In this document: one piece after another, positions 45,177-54,049 of the stretch
Numbering within the stretch: the stretch's first letter is position 1
How the letters are laid out: each line of letters begins with the position of its first letter
Assembly (NCBI GenBank): GCA_965203915.1
Contig: OZ241918.1
Location: forward strand, 744,001-808,000
Origin: JASGCL01 sp965203915
Lineage (GTDB): Bacteria; Pseudomonadota; Alphaproteobacteria; JASGCL01
Direction: 5' to 3'
Length of the DNA: 64,000 nucleotides
The notes under the pieces: generated by a model
Database searches by the model: none
What the model was told of the DNA's origin: nothing
The model's input: only the letters and a program-made list of their open reading frames with translations
Position numbers and translations under genes: made by a program

Positions 45177-45851
45177 ATGAATACAGAAACAAAAAAAAAT
45201 ATAACCTTATTTTCTAAACTTGACAGGTTTGTAAAGGGCGCGGCTCAGCCAACAGCTGGATTGATGATAACCTTGTCGTTGTTGTCGGGTTGTTCTCGGC
45301 AGGAGATAGGGGCGACCGTCACCGAAAAAGCAAAAACCGGTGAAGTATTAACGGTGTTGCAGGGCAACCCCACGGCAACGGTGGAGATTGACCAGGATAA
45401 TTTATCAAATTCCAACACCACCGCAACCAATACTACCGATGGCGCAGGCGCAGATAGCGCAAGCGTAGCGGACGCAGGTGGAGACTCCCCAGCAAGCGGC
45501 AGTGTCGTAGCGGGGGTTCCCGAAGTAAACAAAGGCTATTTTGATTATGATAGCAGCGTGGTTAAATCAGACACCGAGCAAGTTATCAGGTCATTTGGTC
45601 AATGGATGCTTGCTAACCCCAGCAGCAAATTGGTTGTTGAAGGCCATGCCGACGAACGTGGAACAAGGGAATACAACCTTGCCCTGGGGGCGCGGCGTGC
45701 CAATGCAACCAAACGTTATTTGGTTGCGATGGGCATCTCGCCCAATCGTATAAGGACGATATCCTATGGTAAGGAAAGACCAGATGATCCGCGTTCTAAC
45801 GAAGAAGCATGGGCAAAAAATCGTCGTTTCGTCGCTTTAAGATTGCAATAA
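45177..45851 (+). CDS. pal: Peptidoglycan-associated lipoprotein Pal
   Basis: A 224-residue outer-membrane lipoprotein. The lipobox LLSGC places the lipidated residue at Cys39, after a long n-region. A low-complexity Ser/Ala/Asp/Thr linker (about 85-112) is followed by an OmpA-like peptidoglycan-binding domain (YFDYDSSVVKSD, VEGHADERGTREYNLALGARRA, ISYGKERP). Pal links the outer membrane to the wall with Tol proteins. tolQRAB normally precedes it but is absent here; tilS follows, as in many alphaproteobacteria, though ybgF is missing. No clear Shine-Dalgarno site is seen. Confidence 0.92.
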   Translation: MNTETKKNITLFSKLDRFVKGAAQPTAGLMITLSLLSGCSRQEIGATVTEKAKTGEVLTVLQGNPTATVEIDQDNLSNSNTTATNTTDGAGADSASVADAGGDSPASGSVVAGVPEVNKGYFDYDSSVVKSDTEQVIRSFGQWMLANPSSKLVVEGHADERGTREYNLALGARRANATKRYLVAMGISPNRIRTISYGKERPDDPRSNEEAWAKNRRFVALRLQ

Positions 45852-46023
45852 TCTTTTCTTGACGCTGGTTGGGCTGTTATGGCTGAGGGTGCGTGCCGCA
45901 CTTCGCGCCTTCACGGGTGCGCAAAAAAATTTGCATATTATAGGAAATATTGCCATAAGGTTGATAAACAATATATCCTATAAAAATATAATCAAAAATA
46001 TAATCTAGGATCGCGTAAAAAAT

Positions 46024-47442
46024 TTGGTAAAAGAATTTTCTCAACAGTCGTATTCAGAAACGAAGTCAGGACTTAGACCATCAGGCAAGAATGGCCTAGG
46101 CGAGGCATTGCTGGAAATTTTTTTTCAACGGCTTGAAATGGCCGATATGAAGTCGGTCATACTACCGCAAAAGAAAATGTTGGTTGCTTTGTCGGGCGGC
46201 GGTGATTCCTTGGCCCTGACCATGTTATTGAAAACATGGTGCGCGGCCCAAGGCAAACAATTGGTGGCGGTGCATGTTAACCACGGTTTGCGCTGGGCGG
46301 CCAACCGTGAAGAAAAAAAATTACGCAAATTAATGGCGGCGCATGGCATTTCCCTTGTGGTAAAAAAACTCACCTGGCGGGCAGGCAAAAAAAACCTGCA
46401 CCATCGCGCGCGCCATGCGCGTTACGCGGCCTTGCGCGATGCCGCCCATGAACAAGACAGCAAGGTGGTGATGTTGGCCCACCAACAAAATGATGTGGCA
46501 GAAAATTTGTTGATGCGCCTGGCGCGGCGTGCGGGGTTGCATGGTTTGGCGATGATGCAAGATGTAACCTATGACGATGATATTATTTTTTTACGTCCCC
46601 TGTTGTCTGTTAAGTCGGATGATTTAAAAAAATACTTGTCAGGGCAAGGTATAAAATTTTTTAAGGATGCCAGCAATAGCAACGATAAATTTTTGCGCGC
46701 TCGCACTAGAAAATTATTAAAAAAATTAGAAAAAAATAATATTGTGACGAGCGATGATATGGCACATTCGTCGCGCCATTTGCGCGATGCCGCCAATTTT
46801 GTTGACGCCATGGCGGAAGAAAAAAAATCATCCATCATGATGCAAGGCCATGGCGTGGTTATTTTGTGGCGCCAGGGGTTATTGCCAGCTAACCATTTGT
46901 CAGCGGTTGATGCCGCAAGCGGGGCGGCGGTTTATCCTTTTTTATTGCGCCATTGGTTGCGCCATGTCATGACAACATGGCAAGATAAGCCAGGCGATAA
47001 AAACTTCGCGCCACCGCAATATCAGTTGGATAAAATTTTATCGGCCACCCAACAAACCGAAACGATATTTGATTACCCCGATTATTGGGTTGTGGCCGAT
47101 GACAAAAAAATCACGGTGATTAAAAAACCGCCCGCCAATATCATTCTGCTAAAGCCTTATGAAAAAATTATTTGGAATAAAATTTGTTATATAGAAAATC
47201 ACGGCGATAAAGATTGTTATATTGGCGCATGGGGGCGGGGTTTGAATTTTTTGAAAACAACATACAAAAAAAATTTTATTGCCCCCGATATTGCTTCGTC
47301 GCTGTCGGTTAAGGCTAGGCAGTATTTTTATCAAAGCCAACCCAAGGTTTTTTTAGAAGATAAAAAAAACCATTGCTTGCCAAGTTTTAATTTGACAGAG
47401 GGGCAATCCATGTCTATTAAATTGAATTACATAGTTATTTAA
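46024..47442 (+). CDS. tilS: tRNA(Ile)-lysidine synthase
   Basis: A 472-residue PP-loop enzyme that converts C34 of the CAU-anticodon tRNA(Ile) to lysidine. Signatures: MLVALSGGGDSLALTML, VHVNHGLRWAANREE, HHRARHARYAALRDAA, LAHQQNDVAENLLMRL, and FLRPLLSVKSDDL. The start is uncertain: the open frame begins with TTG at 46024; the first ATG is at 46138. ftsH, a common neighbour, is absent; instead a TPR glycosyltransferase-like gene follows six bases later. Confidence 0.93.
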   Translation: MVKEFSQQSYSETKSGLRPSGKNGLGEALLEIFFQRLEMADMKSVILPQKKMLVALSGGGDSLALTMLLKTWCAAQGKQLVAVHVNHGLRWAANREEKKLRKLMAAHGISLVVKKLTWRAGKKNLHHRARHARYAALRDAAHEQDSKVVMLAHQQNDVAENLLMRLARRAGLHGLAMMQDVTYDDDIIFLRPLLSVKSDDLKKYLSGQGIKFFKDASNSNDKFLRARTRKLLKKLEKNNIVTSDDMAHSSRHLRDAANFVDAMAEEKKSSIMMQGHGVVILWRQGLLPANHLSAVDAASGAAVYPFLLRHWLRHVMTTWQDKPGDKNFAPPQYQLDKILSATQQTETIFDYPDYWVVADDKKITVIKKPPANIILLKPYEKIIWNKICYIENHGDKDCYIGAWGRGLNFLKTTYKKNFIAPDIASSLSVKARQYFYQSQPKVFLEDKKNHCLPSFNLTEGQSMSIKLNYIVI

Positions 47443-47448
47443 CACTGC

Positions 47449-50226
47449 ATGACGAATAATAATTTGCCAACGCTGCCCGAATTGCTTGAATTGGAACGGC
47501 AAAAAAATTGGGTAGGGGCCGCCGCCATTTGCGAACAATATTTGACTCAATCACCTGACGATTATGTGTGGCTTGACCATATGGTCATGGCCTATTTCAA
47601 TTTGGAAAACCATGCCGCGGCCTTGGTGGGGTTAGATAAAATGCTGGCTATCAAGCCCAACAATTTGATGTCGCGTTTTCACCGTGCCGCGACCTTAAAA
47701 AACTTGGGGCAGTTAGATCGGGCGATAGAAGAATTGGAATGGTTGGGCAGTTGTGACGATTATCCCAAAAAACATCTCTGTCAATTATTTACCACCCTCG
47801 CCCTTAATTATCATATTGTCGGCAATTATGCCAAAGCGATGCAGGCGGTGAAGATAGCGCGCACATTTTTTGCTATCTACGGCGGGGATGAACTTGACCT
47901 AAAAAAACGGGAGGCATTTTGTCATTTGCACAATGGCGATTACGCCAAGGGTTTCGAGCTTTATGAATTTCGTCACAGCAATATTGACCCCAAACATTTT
48001 AACCCCATGCCGCACCATGTGCCAGAAAAAATTTGGCACGGCGAGGATATTACCAATAAAACATTGTTGATAGCCGCCGAACAAGGGTTGGGCGATATGG
48101 TGATGATGGCGCGGTTTTTACCATTGATAAAAACCAAAGCAAAAAAAGTCATCGTCGAATGTTACCAAGAGCTTTACCGTTTGTTTAGGCATAGCCCAGT
48201 GGGGGAGGGGGTTGAAATTGTTCTCCTCACCAATGAAAAAAGAGAATTTGATGTTTGGACAAAAATGATGAGCCTGCCTTATCATCTTAATATTAATGAC
48301 CATGATTTGCCCAATCATTTGCCTTATTTATTGCCACCCGCCACTGGGTTCGCCGATTTTGCCCCCACCGACAAAAAATATAAAATTGGTTTGGTGTGGC
48401 AAAGCGGGGTGAAGGGTTTGGATAAGGTAACAAGGTCGATGGGATTGCAAGACATCGCCCCATTGTTATCCACGCCCGATTGTCAATTTTTTAGTTTTCA
48501 ATATGACAAGGACCCAGAAAAAACAAAAAAAGAAATCACCGAAGCGGGATTTGGCAATATCATTTTTGATACCGCGCCGTTAATCAAAGATTTATCGGAT
48601 ACGGCGTTGCTGTTGTCAAAAATGGATTTAATAATTACGGTTGACACGGTGATAGCCCATTTGGCGGGGGCGTTGAACAAACCGACCTGGGTTATTTTGC
48701 CATTTGAAAGCAGTTGGAAATGGCATCGCGATAACAAAACGGTGTGGTACCCGCGTGCCATGACATTATTTCGCCAAACCCAAGCCATGCAATGGAAAGA
48801 CCCCGTGGCGCAAGTGGTGACGATGTTACACAATTTGATTGCCAACCATCAGGGCAAAGAAAAATTGAGCACCGATAATTTTTCTGATATCGAAAAATTT
48901 TTGCCCACCGTTGATAACACCGTGCGTTGGGATAAGGTGGACCTTATAGAAAAATGCAAAGTCTTGATGAATGAAAAAAAATATTGGGCATCGGCCATTT
49001 ATTTGCAAAAAATGCTCAGGGATAAAAATACCGATAATGCTTTAAAAAAGATTGTCTTGCTCAATGCGCGCAATGCTTGGCGCGCGACGGACAGATGGGA
49101 TAATGCCCTGGCGCGTAACGAAGAATTATTGGCTTTCAAGGATTCGCCCCCCGCCGACATGGTTGATAATCATTTGGCGGCATGTCAGATGTTGCAAAAT
49201 AGGTGGCAGATGCCCCAAGCCATGGAACATTTGCTAGCAGCAAAAAAAATATTGGATGCTTACCCCGCGTTGCGCAACGAAAAAAACTTGCCCTGGCAAA
49301 AACAGGCTATGTTCGCGTATTTAAGGCAGGGGGATTTTTTAACCGCTTGGCAACATTGGCAATATCGGCACGAAGGTATTGTGAATTACGCGGCATTAAA
49401 ATATTTGCCGCACCATAAGCCTGAAAAAAAATGGCAGATGGGTGATAATATCAAAGATAAAATTGTCTTGGTGGCGATGGAGCAAGGCTACGGCGATATC
49501 ATGCAATTTGCGCGCTTCATCCCCACGCTGGCGCGGCAATGTCGGGGAGTGGTGGTGGAGGCTTACGAGCCGCTCTACCCATTGTTTAAAGCCACGTTAG
49601 AAAAAGATAATATTACCGTGGTGCGGTGGGAAACAGAAACCCCGCAATTTGACACATGGTTGTTGGTTGCGACATTGGGGCCATTGCTGGCGATTGACGA
49701 AAAAAAATTACGCCAAGAATATCGGCAACCTTATTTTCATTTGCCTAGCGGTGTGAAAAAAAATTTGGATAATAAGAAGAAAAAAATTGGTATCAATTGG
49801 TATTCAAGCTTGATTGGTAAGGACCATGCGGCGCGATCCACCAATTTAAAAAATTTTTTCCCATTGTTTGAACAACCCAATTGCGATATTTTTTCGTTGC
49901 AATTGGGCGGGGCGGAGCAAATAAAAAAACTAGGCCTACAAGCCATGGTTTATGATTTGTCAGCCAGCGTTGATAATTTTTTGGATACAGCATCTTGGGT
50001 GGCGGGGTTGGATATGGTTATCACGGTCGATACCGCCATGGTGCATTTATGCGGGGCGTTGGGGGTGAAGACAAAATTGTTATTACCGAAAGATTGCGAC
50101 CCGCGGTGGGGGGCAACGGGGGATAGTTGTTTGCTTTACGGCGACCATGTAAAATTATACCGCGCCAAACATGCCGTCAATGATTGGGCGGGCGGGGTGG
50201 TGGAAGACGTGCTGCGTGATATATAA
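47449..50226 (+). CDS. TPR protein with two glycosyltransferase-like modules (internal duplication)
   Basis: A 925-residue cytoplasmic protein with two tandem modules. Each has TPR-type helices followed by a GT9/GT41-like fold. Matching pairs: LIAAEQGLGDMVMMARFLPL (about residue 207) and LVAMEQGYGDIMQFARFIPT (about 674); LIITVDTVIAHLAGAL (about 393) and MVITVDTAMVHLCGAL (about 856). Before each lies a YEFRH or WQYRH segment and PHH.PEK.W. TPR motifs are at about 10-200 and 505-650. Such proteins are often found with surface or flagellar glycosylation, so a protein glycosyltransferase is a fair guess, unproven. It starts six bases after tilS. Confidence 0.75.
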   Translation: MTNNNLPTLPELLELERQKNWVGAAAICEQYLTQSPDDYVWLDHMVMAYFNLENHAAALVGLDKMLAIKPNNLMSRFHRAATLKNLGQLDRAIEELEWLGSCDDYPKKHLCQLFTTLALNYHIVGNYAKAMQAVKIARTFFAIYGGDELDLKKREAFCHLHNGDYAKGFELYEFRHSNIDPKHFNPMPHHVPEKIWHGEDITNKTLLIAAEQGLGDMVMMARFLPLIKTKAKKVIVECYQELYRLFRHSPVGEGVEIVLLTNEKREFDVWTKMMSLPYHLNINDHDLPNHLPYLLPPATGFADFAPTDKKYKIGLVWQSGVKGLDKVTRSMGLQDIAPLLSTPDCQFFSFQYDKDPEKTKKEITEAGFGNIIFDTAPLIKDLSDTALLLSKMDLIITVDTVIAHLAGALNKPTWVILPFESSWKWHRDNKTVWYPRAMTLFRQTQAMQWKDPVAQVVTMLHNLIANHQGKEKLSTDNFSDIEKFLPTVDNTVRWDKVDLIEKCKVLMNEKKYWASAIYLQKMLRDKNTDNALKKIVLLNARNAWRATDRWDNALARNEELLAFKDSPPADMVDNHLAACQMLQNRWQMPQAMEHLLAAKKILDAYPALRNEKNLPWQKQAMFAYLRQGDFLTAWQHWQYRHEGIVNYAALKYLPHHKPEKKWQMGDNIKDKIVLVAMEQGYGDIMQFARFIPTLARQCRGVVVEAYEPLYPLFKATLEKDNITVVRWETETPQFDTWLLVATLGPLLAIDEKKLRQEYRQPYFHLPSGVKKNLDNKKKKIGINWYSSLIGKDHAARSTNLKNFFPLFEQPNCDIFSLQLGGAEQIKKLGLQAMVYDLSASVDNFLDTASWVAGLDMVITVDTAMVHLCGALGVKTKLLLPKDCDPRWGATGDSCLLYGDHVKLYRAKHAVNDWAGGVVEDVLRDI

Positions 50227-50271
50227 TTTTCGCATTGTTATCGTTGTTTTTTTAGCGCGATAAAAAATAAT

Positions 50272-50655
50272 TTAGATATCTATTTCTTCTTTATCTTTAT
50301 ATTGCTGGAATATCGCATTATAAATATCAGGCAGATTATCTTGAATCATTCTAAGAATTTTTAACATATCTTTTTCTACGATATATCCTAATAGTTTATT
50401 AGATTCTATAGACGGTTTTTGATAGGGCGAGAATACTGCAAATCTGCTACAACCTACATAACTATCGTGCTTTAATATAGTTCGATAATTTGCCTTTTCC
50501 AATTTAATATAAGGAAAGTAATCTCTATTTTTATCGGTTGACGTTATGACAAGAAAATAATAATAAGCTAAATATTTGCCAAGGAAAATATGTCTATGGG
50601 CTTCAGTAACATTTGGATTTTTAATAAATAAAATCGCCCCTACCTTTGCTTTCAT
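50272..50655 (-). CDS. Probable toxin of a PanA-type toxin-antitoxin pair
   Basis: A 127-residue protein (MKAKVGAILFIKNPN to KDKEEIDI). The beta-rich plan, with GAILFIKNPN at the start and HDSYVGCSRFAVFSP later, recalls the PemK/MazF plasmid-maintenance toxin fold, but the similarity is weak. The frame is open upstream into the antitoxin gene (to 50823). I choose the ATG ending at 50655, 25 bases after the antitoxin stop, with GGGGCAAGG just before it. The gene is AT-rich. If correct, it would cleave RNA or otherwise block translation and be neutralised by the upstream protein. Confidence 0.5.
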   Translation of the reverse strand: MKAKVGAILFIKNPNVTEAHRHIFLGKYLAYYYFLVITSTDKNRDYFPYIKLEKANYRTILKHDSYVGCSRFAVFSPYQKPSIESNKLLGYIVEKDMLKILRMIQDNLPDIYNAIFQQYKDKEEIDI

Positions 50656-50680
50656 AACCTTGCCCCATGTTATATTTCTT

Positions 50681-51241
50681 TTAGATGGGGATATAGGCTG
50701 AACGGGCGGCGACTTCGTCGATTGTTTCTTTATTAACCGACGAATCATAGAAATCCCTGTAATCCATTTCGGCATAATTAAACAATCTTTTTTCCCATGC
50801 CCTATACCAAGCGGGGTGGGCATGTGACAATTCGGTTAATTCAGAAAAGTTTTTGTCTTTATATTTTTCCCAAATCTCATCTAATATTTTTTTGCTAGTT
50901 GCGGACAAGCAATTTCCAACGCTATTGTCTAACTTCCTGTTAATCTTCACGCAATTCCCAAGCCTACTAATTATTACTTCTTCCTCTTCGCCTGATACCT
51001 CCCCCGATGTGTTATTGATAATATCAAGTGCTTCTTGGTGAATTGGTCCATATTTTAATGCTTTGTAAGTTCCGCCAAAAATTGGTAAGAGGGTTTTATT
51101 CATGCTAGTAACATCAGCAAAGAAAAACAGCTTCATTGTCTGATGAATGCTTAATTTTCCATCATTCATCTTTTGTGAAAGATAACAAATGCCGTCAATG
51201 ATCGATTTTTCGTTAGAACGAAATAGTATTTTTTTTATCAT
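50681..51241 (-). CDS. Panacea/DUF4065 (SocA-like) antitoxin
   Basis: A 186-residue protein with the DUF4065 pattern: TMKLFFFADVTSMNKTLLPI, then FGGTYKALKYGPIHQEALDII at about residues 54-74. The Panacea domain (PanA) serves as a general antitoxin for many unrelated toxins, and relatives include the proteolysis adaptor SocA. It lies upstream of a small toxin-like gene, the usual PanAT arrangement. The ribosome-binding site AAGGGGG precedes the ATG. A promoter and palindrome lie upstream (51337-51377). Confidence 0.75.
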   Translation of the reverse strand: MIKKILFRSNEKSIIDGICYLSQKMNDGKLSIHQTMKLFFFADVTSMNKTLLPIFGGTYKALKYGPIHQEALDIINNTSGEVSGEEEEVIISRLGNCVKINRKLDNSVGNCLSATSKKILDEIWEKYKDKNFSELTELSHAHPAWYRAWEKRLFNYAEMDYRDFYDSSVNKETIDEVAARSAYIPI

Positions 51242-51336
51242 AACCGACCCCCTTTATATAAAAATAAGAGAAGATGGAAGAAAATAGGTAAGATAATTAT
51301 TTTTTAACCTTTTTTTGTTCCCAATTTATACTATAG

Positions 51337-51365
51337 TTTATCTATCATTTACGCTGGCTTGTCAA
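51337..51365 (-). promoter_or_regulatory. Promoter of the toxin-antitoxin operon
   Basis: On the minus strand a perfect TTGACA (51360-51365) is separated by 17 bases from GATAAA (51337-51342). The leader would be about 90 bases. Confidence 0.6.
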
Positions 51366-51377
51366 GGGCAACTTGAC
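51361..51377. promoter_or_regulatory. Inverted repeat over the -35 box, candidate operator
   Basis: GTCAAG-GGCAA-CTTGAC is a perfect 6-bp inverted repeat with a five-base spacer. It overlaps the -35 hexamer of the toxin-antitoxin promoter, as an autoregulatory site would. Confidence 0.5.
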
Positions 51378-51428
51378 TAACCTATAATTTTTCTACCCAA
51401 AAAAAACCTACGAAAAAAAACAATAAAA

Positions 51429-51468
51429 AAAACCCCGCCAGAAAAAACTTCGGGCGGGGTTTTTGATA
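51429..51468 (-). terminator. Terminator after porin 1
   Basis: An 11-bp stem (51429-51439 with 51453-51463) whose GC core is CCCCGCC/GGCGGGG, flanked by A and T runs, so it works on both strands. It lies about 45 bases beyond the porin stop. Confidence 0.88.
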
Positions 51469-51508
51469 TGAAATAGAAAACCTATTTTCTTTGTTCTAAA
51501 CTAAATAA

Positions 51509-52570
51509 TTAGAAAGAAACTTGGCTGGCAATGGTCCAAGCATAGCCATTGTTGGGGGCATTGCCACCGAAGGCTTTGTCGTAACCAATGGTTTGGCTGA
51601 AGTTTTCACTCCAAGCATAGCCTAAGCCGATACCAAAGTTATAATTGGTGACGCTATCAACATCGGCGCTACCAATTAGCATGCCGAGGGTCAAGCCCGC
51701 GACGCGTGGGGTGTCAAACGACATACCAACGCCCCAACCTTTGATGTTACCAGTATTACCAGACACCGTTTTGGTTTGCATGTAGTTACCATTGACATTG
51801 ATACCAATGTTTTTGCCATCGGTATAGCCAAGTTGTGCACCAGCAGTCCAAGCACCAACGTTTTGGCTATGGGCGTCTTTTGCAAGACGGCCACCAGCCA
51901 TCACCGCCAAGGTGACGGGACCAAACGCACCGTCGTAACGGGCGAAGAAGTCACTGCTTTGTGCGAGGTTTCCATTATAGGAATTGGTTGCAGGGCTTTG
52001 TCCAGCAGCAAAATTTGCAGTGGAATATTTGGTGCTATAGGTATAGCCCAATTTCACGCCGTAAAGAGTTGGCGTGACGTAGCTGAAGCCCAAGGCTTTG
52101 GCACGACCAGTGATATCATAAGCATTGACGTAACCGCCGCCAGGATTGGCATCGCCGTCAACCGAATAACCAGGAACCAAATCGGTTGGGCTGATTAAAT
52201 TGTTGCTGAGGCTGCTGTTGTCGCGACCCGCGGTTAATGTACCAAAATATTTTTGGCCCAAATAAACGTAGGCTTTGTCTGCACCGTTCGCGCCATCAAA
52301 TGGGCGATAACGCAAATAAGCACCATAGGTCATGTTCAAAGTGCTGGCTTGGCCATCGGCTTTGACGCTGATGTAATTGCGCCAAGATGGCAAGGTCAAA
52401 ACAGTTCCTGTATTGGAACCGCTGACGACCGCGCTAACGGTGCCACCAATCGAGGCTTTCATGCCAGCTTTTTGGTCTTTCATCATGGACGCAGTTTGTG
52501 CGTTTGCCGATGAAGCAACCAAAGTAAGGGCGCCCAGGATAGCCGAAGTGCCCAATAATATTTTTTTCAT
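51509..52570 (-). CDS. Porin (Porin_4-like), copy 1
   Basis: A 353-residue outer-membrane beta-barrel. Signal peptide KKILLGTSAILGALTLVASSANA, cleavage before QTASM. Porin features: an early SIGGTVSAVVSGS strand, then AYVYLGQKYFGTLTAGRD (the eyelet region), repeated amphipathic strands and a terminal Phe (ASQVSF) needed for barrel assembly. The ATG ending at 52570 has AAAGGA before it; an 11-residue upstream extension in frame is rejected because it would spoil the signal peptide. It is a close tandem paralogue of the porin at 52991. Confidence 0.9.
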   Translation of the reverse strand: MKKILLGTSAILGALTLVASSANAQTASMMKDQKAGMKASIGGTVSAVVSGSNTGTVLTLPSWRNYISVKADGQASTLNMTYGAYLRYRPFDGANGADKAYVYLGQKYFGTLTAGRDNSSLSNNLISPTDLVPGYSVDGDANPGGGYVNAYDITGRAKALGFSYVTPTLYGVKLGYTYSTKYSTANFAAGQSPATNSYNGNLAQSSDFFARYDGAFGPVTLAVMAGGRLAKDAHSQNVGAWTAGAQLGYTDGKNIGINVNGNYMQTKTVSGNTGNIKGWGVGMSFDTPRVAGLTLGMLIGSADVDSVTNYNFGIGLGYAWSENFSQTIGYDKAFGGNAPNNGYAWTIASQVSF

Positions 52571-52990
52571 TGCTGTTTTTCCTTTCAAGAAAAATAGTTG
52601 CAATAATTATTGACTAGACGCTAAGTCCAGCATGTCCACAAATAATGCAACATTGTGCAATGAAAAATTGTGTCCCGCTTTTTTACCGTCTAACCGGTTT
52701 TGTGCAAAAAAGTTAAAACGCGCCAGGGATTATTTGTCCCCCCTGGTATATCCCAACCCTTGCAACCCAATTGTAGCATAATTCTTTTAGCTGTCAAATA
52801 TAATAATATACATTAAATCATTGATATATATGTATATTATATTTTATTACTCGGTAAAAGGGCAAAAAAACGCCAAACCGCCCACCCAATATTTGCAAAA
52901 CAAAATAGAAAATATTTTGTTTAAAAATTATCGGGGGACGGTTTGGCGCAAAATAAAGGTTCTAGATTTAGTTAGCTAGAGTTTGTTTGG
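52571..52990. other. Intergenic region between the two porins
   Basis: 420 bases without a gene. It holds the terminator of porin 2 (52864-52948), a very AT-rich stretch with an inverted repeat (ATAATATACAT near 52800 and ATGTATATTAT near 52831), and the leader of porin 1. No small ORF or tRNA is seen; a regulatory RNA in this region cannot be excluded. Confidence 0.45.
52864..52948 (-). terminator. Terminator after porin 2
   Basis: A perfect 10-bp stem CGCCAAACCG (52871-52880) with CGGTTTGGCG (52939-52948) encloses an inner AT hairpin. On the minus strand it is followed by seven T. Confidence 0.75.
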
Positions 52991-54049
52991 TTAGAATGAA
53001 ACCTGGTTAGCCAAGACCCATGACCAACCATTGTTGCCCGCGTTGCCGCCAAAGGCGCGGTCGTAACCGATGGTTTGGGTGAAGTTCTCACTCCAAGCAT
53101 AGCCAAGCCCGACGCCGACGTGGTAATTTTTGATACCTGTCTTATCGGCGCTGCCAAACAATGCCCCGAAGCTTAGGCCCGCAACACGTGGCGTGTTAAG
53201 CCCCAACCCAATACCCCAACCATTGGCATATTGTGGGCCATTGGTGGCGTGGCTGTAATTACCATTGACGCTTAGGCCGATGTTTTTACCATCGGTGTAG
53301 CCAACTTGCGCACCCGCGGTGACCGCGGTTACACGTTGGGTGGCGTTAAAGTTTTGCCCAACCCGACCGCCAGCTTGGAACGCCAACGAAACGGGACCAA
53401 AGGCTCCGTCATAACGGGCAAAGAAGTCGTGGGTTGCGCCGAGGGGCTGATCCAAGAAGTCTTTGGCGAAGGCTTTGCCTGGCGAGCTAGCCTGACCACG
53501 CATGGCGTAGCTGTAACCCAATTTGACACCGTAAACGGTGGGGGTTATGTAGCTGACCACGGTTGGTTTGGCACTTTGGGTTATGTTATAGACCGATCCA
53601 TAATTACCACCCGCAGCCAAGGCATCGCCGTCCATCGAAAAGCCTGGCACCAGTTCGGTGGGGGAGATTAAGGTTTTGCTCAATACACTTGAATCACGAC
53701 CAACGGTCACGGTTCCAAAGTATTTTTGTCCTAAATAAACGTAGACCTTGTCCGCGCCCTTTGCCCCGTCAAACGGACGATAACGCAAAAATGCCCCATA
53801 GGTTACCCCCCAGTTGGCGATTTGCCCATCGGCTTGAATCTTCAAGAAGTTACGCCAAGACGGGAGAGCGATGTCGGTTCCGCTGTCGCGTGACCCCATG
53901 ATGACGGCACCAACCTTACCCCCGACCGAAATTTTTAATCCCGGTTTTTGTTCAGTGGCTGTTGGCGGTGTGGTTTGTGCATTGGCGACAGACGCCAACA
54001 AAGTAATAGCACCGATGCTTGACACGGTTGCTAACAATATTTTTTTCAT
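52991..54049 (-). CDS. Porin (Porin_4-like), copy 2
   Basis: A 352-residue outer-membrane porin. Signal peptide KKILLATVSSIGAITLLASVANA, cleavage before QTTPP. It shares with copy 1 LPSWRNFLKIQADGQ, FLRYRPFDGAKGADKVYVYL, GQKYFGTVTVGRD, DFFARYDGAFGPVSLA and the terminal QVSF. Differences cluster in the segments that should be outside loops (for example about residues 175-205), as expected for porin diversification. The upstream gene neighbour is 473 bases away. Confidence 0.92.
   Translation of the reverse strand: MKKILLATVSSIGAITLLASVANAQTTPPTATEQKPGLKISVGGKVGAVIMGSRDSGTDIALPSWRNFLKIQADGQIANWGVTYGAFLRYRPFDGAKGADKVYVYLGQKYFGTVTVGRDSSVLSKTLISPTELVPGFSMDGDALAAGGNYGSVYNITQSAKPTVVSYITPTVYGVKLGYSYAMRGQASSPGKAFAKDFLDQPLGATHDFFARYDGAFGPVSLAFQAGGRVGQNFNATQRVTAVTAGAQVGYTDGKNIGLSVNGNYSHATNGPQYANGWGIGLGLNTPRVAGLSFGALFGSADKTGIKNYHVGVGLGYAWSENFTQTIGYDRAFGGNAGNNGWSWVLANQVSF

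Noticed and set aside
50656..50823. N-terminal extension of the toxin-like ORF
   Set aside because: It overlaps the antitoxin coding sequence in another frame, while the ATG at 50655 sits at normal operon spacing.
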